Assembly (NCBI GenBank): GCA_945873195.1
Contig: CAMCDA010000009.1
Span: 1 to 53,806, forward strand
Direction of reading: 5' to 3'
Length of the DNA stretch: 53,806 bases
Origin: Asaia bogorensis
GTDB taxonomy: Bacteria; Pseudomonadota; Alphaproteobacteria; Acetobacterales; Acetobacteraceae
In this document: positions 29,803 to 41,100 of the stretch, piece after piece
Layout: every line of letters begins with the position of its first letter
How positions within the stretch are numbered: position 1 is the first letter of the stretch
Notes under the pieces: model-generated
What the model saw: the letters and a program-made list of their open reading frames with translations, nothing else
Databases searched by the model: none
What the model was told of the DNA's origin: nothing
Made by a program: the position numbers and the translations under genes

Positions 29803-30858
29803 TCAAACGGCCGTCCGGACCAGTCGTTCCAGCGCCGCGACATGCTCGGGCGGGGTTTGCGGCACGATCCCATGGCCCAGATTGAACACGAATGGGCGGC
29901 CGCGCAGGGCGTTCAGGATGCCTCGCGCCTCGGTTTCAACCGCCGCCCCGCCGGCGACCAGGGCCATCGGATCGAGGTTGCCTTGCAGGGCGACATGCCC
30001 CGGCACCATGGCGGCGGCGCAGGCTGGATCCATGCCCGTGTCGATCCCGATCGCGTTGACGCCGGTCGCGCCATACTCGGCCAGCATCGGGCCGGCGAGG
30101 CGGGGAAAACCGATGATCGGCACCGCCGGAAACCGCGCGCGCAGGGCCGCGACGATGCGGGTGGCGGGGGCGATTACATGGCGGCGGAACAGGGATGGCG
30201 ACAGCACGCCAGCCCATGAATCGAACAACATCAACACCTCGGCGCCAGCTTCAGCCTGGGCCGCGAGGTATTCGATGGTGGATTCGGTCAGCACATCCAT
30301 CAGCCGCCCGAACAACGCCGGGTCGGCAAACGCCATCGCCCTCGTGTTGGCGAAATCGCGGGAGCCACCGCCCTCCACCATGTAGCAGGCGACGGTAAAG
30401 GGCGCGCCGGCGAAGCCGATCAGGCTGGTCTGGTCGAAGCCCTCGGCGGCCAGCCCAGCGCGGACACGGCGGACGGTTTCCATCACCGGGGCGGTGGCCG
30501 CGGCGACCTTTGCGGGATCCAGCGCGTCGACCGCGGCCTTGTCACGCAGCTTGGGCAGGACCGGCCCCTCCCCTTCCTTGAACGTCAGACCGTGGCCGAG
30601 CGCCCAGGGGAGGATGAGGATGTCGGAAAAAAGAATCGCGGCGTCGAAGCGATAGCGCCGGATCGGCTGCAACGTGACCTCGGCCGCCTTGTCGGGGGAG
30701 GTACACAGCGCGATGAAGTCCGGCACGGTGGCGCGGAGGGCGCGGTATTCCGGCAGGTATCGGCCGGCCTGGCGCATCAGCCAGAGCGGCGGCGGCCAGA
30801 CGGCTTCTCCGGACAGGGCACGCAACAGGGGTTTCCGCGGGGCGATGGCTTGGGTCAC
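29803..30858 (-). CDS. hemE: Uroporphyrinogen decarboxylase
   Basis: 351 residues from GTG 30858, chosen because GAAGG lies just upstream and the length matches the family; the open frame reaches ATG 30900. It decarboxylates uroporphyrinogen III to coproporphyrinogen III in haem synthesis. The first signature is PPLWLMRQAGRYLPEYR, and the second lies in LIGFAGAPFTVACYMVEGGGSRDF. The catalytic Asp is in FSDILILPWALG. It is separated from the downstream purC by 131 bases and diverges from the MFS gene. Confidence 0.95.
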   Translation of the reverse strand: MTQAIAPRKPLLRALSGEAVWPPPLWLMRQAGRYLPEYRALRATVPDFIALCTSPDKAAEVTLQPIRRYRFDAAILFSDILILPWALGHGLTFKEGEGPVLPKLRDKAAVDALDPAKVAAATAPVMETVRRVRAGLAAEGFDQTSLIGFAGAPFTVACYMVEGGGSRDFANTRAMAFADPALFGRLMDVLTESTIEYLAAQAEAGAEVLMLFDSWAGVLSPSLFRRHVIAPATRIVAALRARFPAVPIIGFPRLAGPMLAEYGATGVNAIGIDTGMDPACAAAMVPGHVALQGNLDPMALVAGGAAVETEARGILNALRGRPFVFNLGHGIVPQTPPEHVAALERLVRTAV

Positions 30859-30942
30859 GGTGCCTTCAGGGTGGCTGGATGTGTGGCGCGTGGCTGTCAT
30901 GGACGCCGGGGCGGGTCAAGCGTTTGGTGATGATGGCCCATG

Positions 30943-31097
30943 GGCCGTCGCACCTGACCCCGTGACGGTCCCTCCCGTCTTGGCCGGGCCTGACCCAGCC
31001 ATCGCCAAGGGCTCCGTTGATGGAATTTCGCATCATTACAAGCGACTGCGTGCCTGGCGATAGGCGGGTCAAGCCCGCCTATGACGGAAAGCCGCCA
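30943..31097. repeat. Dispersed intergenic hairpin repeat, copy B
   Basis: It lies in the 342-bp gap between divergent hemE and the MFS gene; no gene is seen there. Stem-loops are at 30981-31001 (8-bp arms with one mismatch) and 31060-31082 (9-bp arms ATAGGCGGG/CCCGCCTAT, loop TCAAG). Flanking and joining sequence, including CTGCGTGCCTGGCGAT, matches copy A at 8533-8690. Relative to copy A the second stem shows G-to-A paired with C-to-T, so pairing is kept. Confidence 0.8.
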
Positions 31098-31200
31098 CGT
31101 CCCCCACGCAACGCCTCCTTTCACGCCCACCTCCACCGGGCTATAGCCCGGCCCCCGGTTCGGCATGGCGCCGGTCCCGGAGCATGCGCGGAACAGCCCC

Positions 31201-32490
31201 ATGACCCGAGCGCCGGCATCCTGGCCGCGGCGTCTGCCCTTCTTCTACGGCTGGGTGATCGTCGGCATCGCCTTCGTCACCATGGCGGTCAGCGTCACCG
31301 CCCGCACCGCGTTTTCCCTGCTGATGCCACCGCTGATCCAGGAATTCGGCTGGGACCGAGGCCTCGCCGCCGGAGCGTTTTCCTTCGGGTTCCTTGTCTC
31401 CGCCGTCCTCGGACCGATCGTCGGACGCGCGGTGGACCGGCACGGGCCGCGCCCGGTTGTCCTGTTTGGGGCGGTGTTGCTGGGGAGCGGTTTGTTGGGC
31501 GCGACCCAGATCAGCGGACCGATCGGGCTGTACCTGACCCTAGGGACGCTGGTCGGCGCCGGGGTGAACTGCATGGGCTACACCGTGCAGTCGCTGTATC
31601 TGCCGAACTGGTTTGTCCGGCGGCGCGGGATGGCGATCGGAATCGCATTCTCGGGTGCCGGCGTGGGGGCGATCCTGCTGCTGCCCTGGTTGCAGGCCAT
31701 GATCCAGACCCAGGGCTGGCGCGCCGCCTGCTGGACCATGGGCATCATGGCCTTCGTCGTGCTGGTGCCGATCAACCTGTTCATCTGGCACCGCCCGGCC
31801 GATCTCGGCCTGCGCCCGGATGGCGACACCGGCGGCGCGGATGGCGCGGGACGGCGGCGGTTGCGGATCGTCGACCCCGCCTGGGCGGCGACCGAGTGGA
31901 CCCTGACCCGCGCGCTCCGCACCCGGCGGTTCTGGTGGCTCTGCCTGGGGTATTTCGGCGCGCTCTATGCGTGGTACGCGGTACAGGTCCACCAAACCCA
32001 ATACCTCGCCGAGATCGGCTTCCCCGCCATGGAAGCCGCCTGGGCGCTCGGCCTGGTCAGCATCGTCGGCATTCCCGGCCAGATCGTCGGCGGCGCGCTG
32101 TCGGACCGGATCGGGCGGGAATGGGTCTGGGCCATGTCCTGCGCCGGCTTCGCGCTGTGCTACGCCCTGCTGATCGCGATGGAGACCGCGCCGACCCACA
32201 CCCTGCTCTATGCGATGATCGTCAGCCAAGGGTTGCTGGGCTACGCGATGACCGCCGTGATGGGGCCGATCGTGGCGGAGATCTTCGAGGGCCCGCATTT
32301 CGGCGCGATCTTCGGCGTGATCACCGTGGCACTGGTGGGCGGTGGCGCGGCGGGTCCCTGGGCCGCGGGGCTGATGCACGACCTGACCGGCAGCTACCGG
32401 CCAGCCTTCCTGCTGGCGATCGCGCTCTGCGCGGTGTCGGCCGCCGCGATCTGGATGGCCGCCCCGCGCAAGGTGCGGGCGGTGACATGA
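31201..32490 (+). CDS. MFS transporter
   Basis: 429 residues from ATG 31201; ATG 31165 would add 12 residues. Twelve hydrophobic segments are traceable, starting RRLPFFYGWVIVGIAFVTMAV. The FYGWxxV opening, the loop VDRHGPRPVVLFG after segment 2 and LYLPNWFVRRRGMAIGIAFSGAGVG are typical of the monocarboxylate/oxalate-formate-like MFS group. The central cytoplasmic loop (residues about 205-235) is Gly/Asp/Arg-rich. The substrate is unknown. It is upstream of, and same-strand with, the ScfR-type regulator gene with a 129-bp gap. Confidence 0.9.
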   Translation: MTRAPASWPRRLPFFYGWVIVGIAFVTMAVSVTARTAFSLLMPPLIQEFGWDRGLAAGAFSFGFLVSAVLGPIVGRAVDRHGPRPVVLFGAVLLGSGLLGATQISGPIGLYLTLGTLVGAGVNCMGYTVQSLYLPNWFVRRRGMAIGIAFSGAGVGAILLLPWLQAMIQTQGWRAACWTMGIMAFVVLVPINLFIWHRPADLGLRPDGDTGGADGAGRRRLRIVDPAWAATEWTLTRALRTRRFWWLCLGYFGALYAWYAVQVHQTQYLAEIGFPAMEAAWALGLVSIVGIPGQIVGGALSDRIGREWVWAMSCAGFALCYALLIAMETAPTHTLLYAMIVSQGLLGYAMTAVMGPIVAEIFEGPHFGAIFGVITVALVGGGAAGPWAAGLMHDLTGSYRPAFLLAIALCAVSAAAIWMAAPRKVRAVT

Positions 32491-32509
32491 TTGGCTGGGG
32501 TCCGACTAA

Positions 32510-32522
32510 GTGAATAATTCAC
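32510..32522. promoter_or_regulatory. Palindromic operator candidate GTGAATAATTCAC
   Basis: A perfect 13-base palindrome in an AT-rich patch about 100 bases upstream of the ScfR-type regulator start. A second half-site AATTCAC occurs at 32580-32586, and a direct repeat GTAAAG-GAT-GTAAAG at 32605-32619 abuts the start codon. The position fits self-regulation by the regulator. This is inference from position and symmetry only. Confidence 0.4.
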
Positions 32523-32619
32523 ATTGCACCTGCGAAGAGGACGGGTAAACTGCGGCCGCATCAGGCAAACGTGTCATGGAATTCACCAAAACCGGCGCGA
32601 GTTTGTAAAGGATGTAAAG

Positions 32620-34023
32620 ATGGCTCGGGCCGTCATCGGTCGCACCGTCCGTCGCCTTCGCACCGAACGGAGCCTCTCCCAGCAGGCACTCGCCATCCGA
32701 CTGGGCATTTCGGCCAGCTACCTGAACCTGATCGAGCACGACCAGCGCGCCGTCACCGCCTCCCTTCTCATCAAGCTGGGTGAAACCCTGGCCGTCGACC
32801 TGCGCGAACTGTCCGGCAACACCGAACGCCAGCTATACGCCGGCCTGCGGGAGGCTTTGACCGATCCGCTGCTGGGCGCGGAAGCCGTGTCGGACACCGA
32901 GATCGAAGCCCTCGCCAGCAGCAGCCCCAACGCCGGACGCGCCGTGCTGGCCCTGTATCGGGCCTGGCGCGTTGCGCGGGAGGACGCGGGCGGCATCGCG
33001 CTCCCCTCCGGCCGCCGCATCCTGCTGCCGAATGAGGAAACGCGGGACTTTTTCGACGACCGCGCCAACCATTTTCCCGCCTTGGAGACCATGGCGGAAA
33101 GCCTGGTCGCCGAACTCGGCGCCGGCGCGCCGTCGGAGATGAACCACGCCATCGCCGAACGCCTACGCCGCACGCACGGCCTGACCGTCACCGTCGGCCC
33201 CCTCGACTCCGCCCTCCGCCGCTACGACCCCGCCGCTCGGCATTTGTATCTGTCCGAGTCCCTGCCGCGGGAAAGCCGCGGGTTCCATATGGCGTTCCAG
33301 TTGGCGATGCTGGAAGCGCGGGACACGGTCGAGCAGGTGCTGGCCGAGGCTGAACCGTCCAGCCAGGAAGCCGCGATGCTGATCCGCATCGGCCTGCTGA
33401 ACTACATCGCCGGCGCCCTGCTGATGCCCTATGCCGCATATCGGGACGCCGCGATGACGCTGCGGCACGATATGGAGGCCGTGGCGGCCCGGTTCGGCGT
33501 CTCCTACGAGCAGGCATGCCACCGGCTCTCGACCCTGCAACGCAGCGGGGCGCGGGGTGTGCCGTTCTTCTTCCTGCGCGTCGATCCGGCGGGGAACGTG
33601 TCGAAACGGTTCTCGGCCGCCGGGTTCCCGTTTGCGCGATATGGCGGCTCCTGCCCCCGCTGGGTGGTGCACACGGCCTTTGCCCAGCCCGGCACCGTGC
33701 GGGTGCAGGTTGCCGAACTGCCGGACGGGGCCGCCTATCTGTGCTTCGCCCGAGCGATCCCACGCGCGGCGACACGGTGGGGGGAGCCTCGGCCGATCCA
33801 TGTGATCGCCATGGGTTGCGCCCTGATGCATGCATCCGATGTTGTCTATGCGGACGGACTGGACCTGGAGCGGGCGAAGGTCGGCATCGGCCTGTCCTGC
33901 CGCCTGTGTGACCGGCCAGATTGCCGCAGCAGGGCCTTCCCGCCGCTGGAACATCGGTTGGCGCTGGACCCGGGGACGGCGGGGGCTTCACCCTATCGGT
34001 TCGAGGTCCGCAAGCCGCGGTGA
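32620..34023 (+). CDS. XRE-family regulator, short-chain fatty acyl (ScfR/RamB-like) type
   Basis: 467 residues from ATG 32620. Residues 1-65 form a Cro/CI helix-turn-helix (RSLSQQALAIRLGISASYLNLIEHDQRAVT). Residues about 150-290 are an IrrE/M78-like domain in which the HExxH peptidase motif is degenerate (GFHMAFQLAMLEA), so it is probably a sensor without protease activity. The C-terminal domain has a Cys cluster (CRLCDRPDCRSRAFPPL) found in this regulator group. Known relatives control acetate, propionate and glyoxylate metabolism and sense acyl-CoAs. Ligand and targets here are unknown. The next gene, nagA, begins 4 bases after its stop. Confidence 0.88.
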   Translation: MARAVIGRTVRRLRTERSLSQQALAIRLGISASYLNLIEHDQRAVTASLLIKLGETLAVDLRELSGNTERQLYAGLREALTDPLLGAEAVSDTEIEALASSSPNAGRAVLALYRAWRVAREDAGGIALPSGRRILLPNEETRDFFDDRANHFPALETMAESLVAELGAGAPSEMNHAIAERLRRTHGLTVTVGPLDSALRRYDPAARHLYLSESLPRESRGFHMAFQLAMLEARDTVEQVLAEAEPSSQEAAMLIRIGLLNYIAGALLMPYAAYRDAAMTLRHDMEAVAARFGVSYEQACHRLSTLQRSGARGVPFFFLRVDPAGNVSKRFSAAGFPFARYGGSCPRWVVHTAFAQPGTVRVQVAELPDGAAYLCFARAIPRAATRWGEPRPIHVIAMGCALMHASDVVYADGLDLERAKVGIGLSCRLCDRPDCRSRAFPPLEHRLALDPGTAGASPYRFEVRKPR

Positions 34024-34027
34024 TCGG

Positions 34028-35053
34028 ATGGCCCACATGACCTTCACCACGCCAGGACTGATCGACCTTCAGGTCAACGGCTTCGCAGGGATCGACTTCA
34101 ACGACTCCGCCCTGACCGCCGAAGCCATGGACCACGCGCTGGAGGCCATGGCCCGCGCCGGCGTCACCACCTGCCTGCCGACGTTGATCACGGCGCCGGA
34201 GGCCGAACTGGCCGACCGCCTGCGCGCCCTGGACGAAGCCGTTGCGAGCAGCCGCCTCGGCCCGCTGATGGTGCCAGGCTTCCACCTCGAAGGCCCGTTC
34301 CTGAACCCCGCCCCGGGCTTCGCCGGCTGCCACCCCCCCGCCGCGATGGTACCGCCCGATCCGGCCCTGCTTGAACGCCTGACAGCCCCCCTACGCCGCC
34401 AGATCCTCCTGCTGACCCTCGCGCCCGAACGAGACGCCGCGCTTGCTGTCATCCGCTGGGCCGTCGCCCGCGGCATCCTTGTCGCCATCGGTCACAGCGC
34501 CGCGACCGCCGGCGACATCACCCGCGCGGCCGAGGCCGGGGCCTGCCTGTCCACCCACCTCGGCAACGCCCTGCCCCAGCCGCAGCCCAAGTTCCTCAAC
34601 CCCCTGATGGCCCAACTGGCCGAGGACCGGCTGTCCGCCAGCCTGATCGCCGACGGCATCCATGTGCCCCCCGACATGATCAAGGTCATGCTGCGGGCCA
34701 AGGGCGCCGAACGCACGATCCTGGTCACCGACGCCACCGCCGCCGCCGCCACGCCGCCCGGTCTTTACGGTTTCGCCGGCATGGTGATCGAACACGCAAC
34801 CGACGGCTCCGTCCGTTCCCCCGGCACCCCCATGCTGGCCGGATCGGCGCTGTGCCTGGACCAGGCCGTCCGCAACATCGTCGCCTGGAATCTGCTGCCC
34901 GCGACCGAGGCGATCGCGCTCGCCTCAAGCAACCCGCGCCGACTGCTGGGTGCCCGAGCAAGCGACCTGCCACCGTCCTCGGTCCTCTGGGACGAAGGCC
35001 TGCGGCCAGTGCGGGTTACCATCGCGGGCCTGCATTTTTCGGCCCCGCGCTAA
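34028..35053 (+). CDS. nagA: N-acetylglucosamine-6-phosphate deacetylase, N-terminally short
   Basis: 341 residues from ATG 34028 (MAHM) or 34037. Catalytic and metal-binding parts are all present: FHLEGPFLN (Glu), GHSAATAGD (His), THLGNALPQ (His), DGIHVPP and VTDATAAAA (catalytic Asp). The enzyme deacetylates GlcNAc-6-phosphate to GlcN-6-phosphate, recycling amino sugar from cell wall or chitin. The protein begins directly at the TPGLIDLQVNGF strand. The first part of the small beta domain that normally precedes it (roughly 40-50 residues) is missing, and no sequence for it is visible upstream, where the regulator gene ends. It is coupled to the ScfR-type regulator. Confidence 0.88.
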   Translation: MAHMTFTTPGLIDLQVNGFAGIDFNDSALTAEAMDHALEAMARAGVTTCLPTLITAPEAELADRLRALDEAVASSRLGPLMVPGFHLEGPFLNPAPGFAGCHPPAAMVPPDPALLERLTAPLRRQILLLTLAPERDAALAVIRWAVARGILVAIGHSAATAGDITRAAEAGACLSTHLGNALPQPQPKFLNPLMAQLAEDRLSASLIADGIHVPPDMIKVMLRAKGAERTILVTDATAAAATPPGLYGFAGMVIEHATDGSVRSPGTPMLAGSALCLDQAVRNIVAWNLLPATEAIALASSNPRRLLGARASDLPPSSVLWDEGLRPVRVTIAGLHFSAPR

Positions 35054-35167
35054 CGGTTCGTTTACCTTTCACGCGTATCACGGGTCTCGCGAATATCGCG
35101 CATCACGCCAGGTGCAGGGGCAAAATGACCACGTCCTGGCTCCCCCCGATTCTGGGAGTGTGCCCCC

Positions 35168-38100
35168 GTGCCGATCGTTCTTGGTACCAATAGCTATACG
35201 TTCAGCACCATCGACACGCTGACTGGCAGCGGCAACGCCGACGCGGTCACGCTGACCGCCGGACAGACCAATGCCAGCATCGACCTCGCGGCGGGCAACG
35301 ACTCCCTGACCCTGGCGAACGCCGTCAACTCGATGACGGTGGCCAATACCGAAACGATCACCGGCGGCACCAGCGCCGACACGATCACCCTCGGCTCCGC
35401 CCTGACCAACAGCACTACCGTGGACCTGAGCGGCGGCAATGACAGCCTGACGCTGGCCGCCGGCGGCAATACCGGCAGCATCACGAACATCGAAACCGTG
35501 ACCGGCGGATCGGGCGCCGACACGCTGACCGTCATCGCGGCGCTCGCGAGCGCCAGTATCGATCTCGCGGCCGGCAACGACACGATCACCCTGGCCAACG
35601 CATCCAACAGCGGCACGCTAACAAACATTGAAACGATCACTGGCAATGCCGGCGCCGATACGATCACGCTGTCCGGCACCATTACCGGCACCAGCGTCGA
35701 TCTCGCCGCCGGCAGCGACACGCTGGCCCTGGGCGCCGGCCCCGCCACGATCACCACTGCCAACGTCGAGACGATGACCGGCGGCGCCAACGTCGATACG
35801 GTCACCCTCTCGGCCGGCGTCACCAACACCAGCGTCGATCTGGGCGCGGGCTCCGACGTGCTGACACTGGCCGCCGCCGGCAGCACCTTCACCGCCAGCA
35901 ACGTCGAAACCCTGACCGGCGGGGCGGGCGTCGATACCGTCACCCTCGGCGCCGCCGCGTCCGCGATGACGATCGACCTCGCGGCCGGCAACGACACGCT
36001 GACCCTGGCCAACGCCACCAACAGCCTGACCGCATCGAACGTCGAGAGCCTGACCGGCGGCAGCGGCGCGGACACGATCAACCTCGGCACCGCCCTGTCG
36101 AACAGCACCACCGTGGACCTGAGCGGCGGCAGCGACAGCCTGACGCTCGCGGCCGGCGGCAACACCGGCAGCGTCACCAACATTGAGACCCTGACCGGCG
36201 GGTCCGGCACCGACACGCTGACGATCATCGCCGCCCTGACCAGCGCCAGCATCGACGCCGTCGCGGGCGCCGACACGATCACCCTGGCCAACGCCACCAA
36301 CAGCGTCAGCATCACCAACGTCGAAACGATCACCGGCGCTGCCGGCGCCGACACCGTCACCCTGTCCGGCACCGTCAGCAACACCAGCGTCGATCTGGCC
36401 GGCGGCAGCGACGTGCTCAACCTCGGTGCCGGCTCCGTCACCGCCAGCGTGCAGAACGTCGAAACGACCAACGGCGCCGCCGGTATCGACACGATCACCC
36501 TGTCCGCCGGCGTCACCAACACTAGCGTCGATCTCGGCGGCGGCGCCGACAGCCTGAGCCTGGCCGCCGCCGGCAGCACCTTCACCGCCAGCAACGTCGA
36601 GACCCTGACCGGCGGGGCGGGCGTCGATACCGTCACCCTCGGCGCCGCGGCGTCCAGCGCGAGCGTCGATCTCGCGGCCGGCAACGACGTGCTGACCCTG
36701 GCCAACGCCACCAACACCCTGACCGCATCCAATGTCGAAACCCTGACCGGCGGCACTGGCGCGGACACCGTGTCCCTGACGACGGCGTTGTCGAACAGCA
36801 CCACCGTCGATCTCGGCGCCGGCAATGACAGCCTGACCCTCGCGGCCGGCGGCAATACAGGCAGCGTCACGAATGTGGAGACGTTGACCGGGGCCTCGGG
36901 CGCCGACACGCTGACGCTCATCGCCGTGCTGTCCAGCGCCAGCCTCGATCTTTCCGGCGGCAACGACACCGTCACGCTCGCCAACGGCGGCAACAGCGCC
37001 ACACTGACGAATATCGAAACGATCACCGGCGGCACCGGCGCGGAGACGCTGACCCTGAGCGGCACGATCACCGCCACCAGCATCGATACCGCCGCCGGCA
37101 ATGATACGGTCAACCTCGGCTCCGGGCCATCCACCGTCACGACGGCCAATATCGAGACCATCCTGGGCGGCACCGGCGTCGATACCGTCACCCTGTCCGC
37201 CGGCGTGACCAATACCAGCGTGGACCTCGGCGCCGGCAATGACAGCCTGACCCTGGCCGCGGCCGGCAGCACCTTCACCGCCAGCAATGTCGAAACCCTG
37301 ACCGGCGCGGCCGGCGTCGATACCGTCACCCTGGGCGCGCTCGCGACCAACGCGACGATCGACCTCGCGGCCGGCGCCGACGTGCTGACCCTGGCCAACG
37401 CCGTCAACACGCTGACCGCCTCCAACGTCGAGACCCTGACAGGCGGTACCGGCGTCGACACGCTCACCCTCGGGTCGGCCACGTCCAACAGCACGACCAT
37501 CGATCTCGGCGCCGGCAACGACCGCATCACCCTGGCCGCCGGCGGCAATACCGGCAGCCTCACGAACGTGGAAACGGTGGTCGGCGGGTCCGGCGCCGAC
37601 ACGATGACGTTGATCGCCACCCTCTCCAGCGCCAGCGTCGATCTGGCCGCCGGCAATGACTCGGTCACCCTGGCCAATGGCGGCAACAGCGCCACGATCA
37701 CGAACATCGAAACGATCACCGGCGGTTCCGGCGCGGAAACGCTGACCCTGACCGGCACGATCACAGGCACCAGCATCGACACCGCCGGCGGCAGCGACAC
37801 GGTCAGCCTCGGCGCCGGCCCCACCACGGTCACCACCGCGAATATCGAGACCATCCTGGGCGGCGCCGGCGTCGATACCGTCACCCTGTCCGCCGGCGTG
37901 ACCAACATCAGCGTCGATCTGGGCGGCGGCAATGACAGCCTGACGCTCGCCGCCGCCGGCAGCACCTTTACCGCCAGCAACGTCGAGACCCTGACCGGCG
38001 GGGCCGGCGTCGATACGATCACCCTCGCCACCGGCACCACCAATGTCAGCATCGACCTCGCCGCCGGCGCCGATGTCCTGACGCTGGCCAATGCCGTCAA

Positions 38101-41100
38101 CACACTGACCGCGTCCAATGTCGAGACCCTGACGGGCGGCACCGGCGTCGATACGGTCACCCTCGGCGCCGCGCTGACGACCTCCATGACGGTCGACCTG
38201 GCCGCCGGGAACGACACGCTGACCCTGGCCAACGCGACCAACACCGGGTCGGTGACCAATGTCGAGACGATCACAGGCGCGGCCGGCGCCGACACGCTGA
38301 CGATCATCGCCGCCATCACCAGCGCCAGCGCCGATCTCGCGGGCGGCAGCGACACCGTCACCCTCGCCAACGCCACCAACAGCGCCTCGTTGAACAATGT
38401 CGAAACGATCACAGGAGGCACCGGCGCTGATACCATCACGCTCAGCGGCGCGCTGACCACCAGCCACACGATCGACCTCGCCGCCGGCAATGACCGCCTG
38501 ACGCTCGCCACCGCCGGCGGCACCGGCACGGTCAGCAATATCGAAACGATGGTGGGCGCGAGCGGCGCCGACGTCCTGACCCTTGGTGCGGCGATCACCG
38601 GCGCCTCCGCCGATCTCGCCGGCAGCACCGATCAACTGACACTCGCCAACGGCACCAACACCCTGACTGTTGCCAACATCGAGACCGTGACCGGCGGCAC
38701 CGGCGCCGACACCATCACGATCGGGGCCGCGGCCACGAACGCGAGCCTCGACCTCGCGGCCGGCAATGACATCCTGAACCTGGCGAACGCCACCAACACC
38801 CTGTCGGCCTCGAACGCCGAGACCGTCACGGGCGGCACCGGCGCCGATACGCTGACCCTCGGCGCCGCGCTGACGACCAGCCACACGGTCGATCTCGCGG
38901 CTGGAACCGACAAGCTGACCCTGGCCAATGTCGTCAACAACGGCTCGGTAACGAACGTCGAGACCCTGGTCGGCGGGTCCGCCGCCGATACGGTCAAGCT
39001 CGTGGCCAGCTTGACCAACGCCAGCATCGACCTTGGTGCCGGCACCGATCAGCTCACGCTGTCCAACGGCACCAACAGCGCAACCGTATCGAACACCGAG
39101 ACGGTGATCGGCGTCAACGGCCCGAACACCGTCACCCTTGGCACCGGCATCAGCAATGGCAGCGTCGACCTCGGGTCCGGCTCCGACAAGCTGACCCTCG
39201 CCAGCGCCGCCAATACGCTCAGCATCTCCAACATCGAAACGACCATCGGTGGCACCGCCGCCGACACCCTCACCCTCAGCACCGCGCTCGGCGTTGGCCT
39301 CTCGATCGACCTCGGCGCCGGCGGCGACAAGCTGACATTGTCCAACCTGACCAACACCGGATCGGTGACCAACGCCGAAACCGTGGTCGGCGGCACCGGC
39401 GCCGATACCGTCACGCTGAGCACCGCCGTCACCAGCGGCAGCATCGATGGTGGCGCCGGCAACGACACGCTCACGCTCGCCAGCAGCACCAACAGCGCCT
39501 CGATCGCCAATGTGGAGACGGTGACGGGCGGCACCGGCGCCGATACGATCACGCTGAACTCTGTCCTGACGACCAGCTATACGGTCGATCTCGGCGACGG
39601 CAACGACAAGCTGACGCTCGCGACCGGCGTCAACACGGGATCGGTGACGAATGTCGAGACCATCATCGGCGGCACCGGGGCGGACACCATCACGCTCTCG
39701 GCCGTGGTCACCAACGCCAGCATCGATTTCGGGTCCGGCAACGATACCGTCACCATGGCCAACGGGTCGAATGTCGGCACGCTGGGCAATATCGAGACCA
39801 TCACCGGCGGCACCGGCAATGACACGCTGACCCTGGCCACCGGGCTGACGGTCAGCCAGCAGATCAACCTTGGCACCGGGTCGAACAAGCTGACCCTGTC
39901 CAACACCGCGGGCACCGGCACGCTCAGCAACGTCAACACCCTGTCCGGCGGCACCGCGGGCGATACCGTCACCCTGGGCGCGGCGATCACCAACGGCAGC
40001 GTTGATCTCGCCGTCGGCTCCGACGCGCTGACGCTGGCCAATGCCACCAACACCCTGACCTCGGCCAATATCGAGACCCTGACCGGCGGGACCGGCGACG
40101 ACACGCTGACCCTCGCGGCCGGCGTGACCAATATCAGCATCGACCTTGGCGCTGGCAGCGACACGATCAGCCTGGCCAACGCCGCGACGACGATGTCGCT
40201 GTCGAATGTCGAGACCATCACCGGCGGGTCCGCCGCCGATCTGCTGACCCTGGGCGCCGTGCTGACGACATCGATGACGGTCGATCTCGCGGCCGGATCC
40301 GACAAGCTGACCCTGGCGAACGGCACGAACACCGGCACCGTCGGCAATATCGAAACGATCGTCGGCGGCACCGGCGCCGACACCATCACCCTGGGCTCGA
40401 ACGTCACCAGCGCCAACATCGACCTCGGCGCCGGCACCGACGCCCTGACCCTGGCCGATGGAACCAACAGCGCCACCGTCTCCAACACGGAGACCATCAC
40501 CGGCACCACCGGACCGAACTCGATCACCCTGGGCAGCGCCGTCAGCAACGCCAGCGTCGATCTCGGTTCCTCGACCGACACGCTGGTCCTGGGCAATTTC
40601 GCCAACACGCTCTCGGTCTCAAACGTCGAGACCATCACCGGCGGCACGGGCGCCGATATCGTCACGCTGAGCAACCTGCTCTCGGGCAGCGTGACCATCG
40701 ATCTCGGCTCCGCCAGCGACAAGCTGACGCTGTCGAACGGGACCAATGCCGGCACCATCTCCAACGTCGAGACGATCATCGGCGGCACCGGCGCAGACAC
40801 GCTGACCATGGGACGCGGCGTCACCTCCGCCAGCATCGACCTGGCGGCCGGCAATGACACCCTGACACTCGCCGCCGCGACCAACACCCTGTCGGCGTCC
40901 AATGTCGAGACCATCACCGGCGCGACCGGCGCCGATACGGTGACGCTTGGCACGGTGCTGAGCACCTCGATGACGGTCGATCTCGCGGCCGGCGCCGACA
41001 AGCTGACCCTCGCCGCCGGCACCAACACCGGCTCCATCACCAACATCGAGACCGTCACCGGCGGCACCGGCGCCGATACCATCACGCTCGGCTCCGCGGT

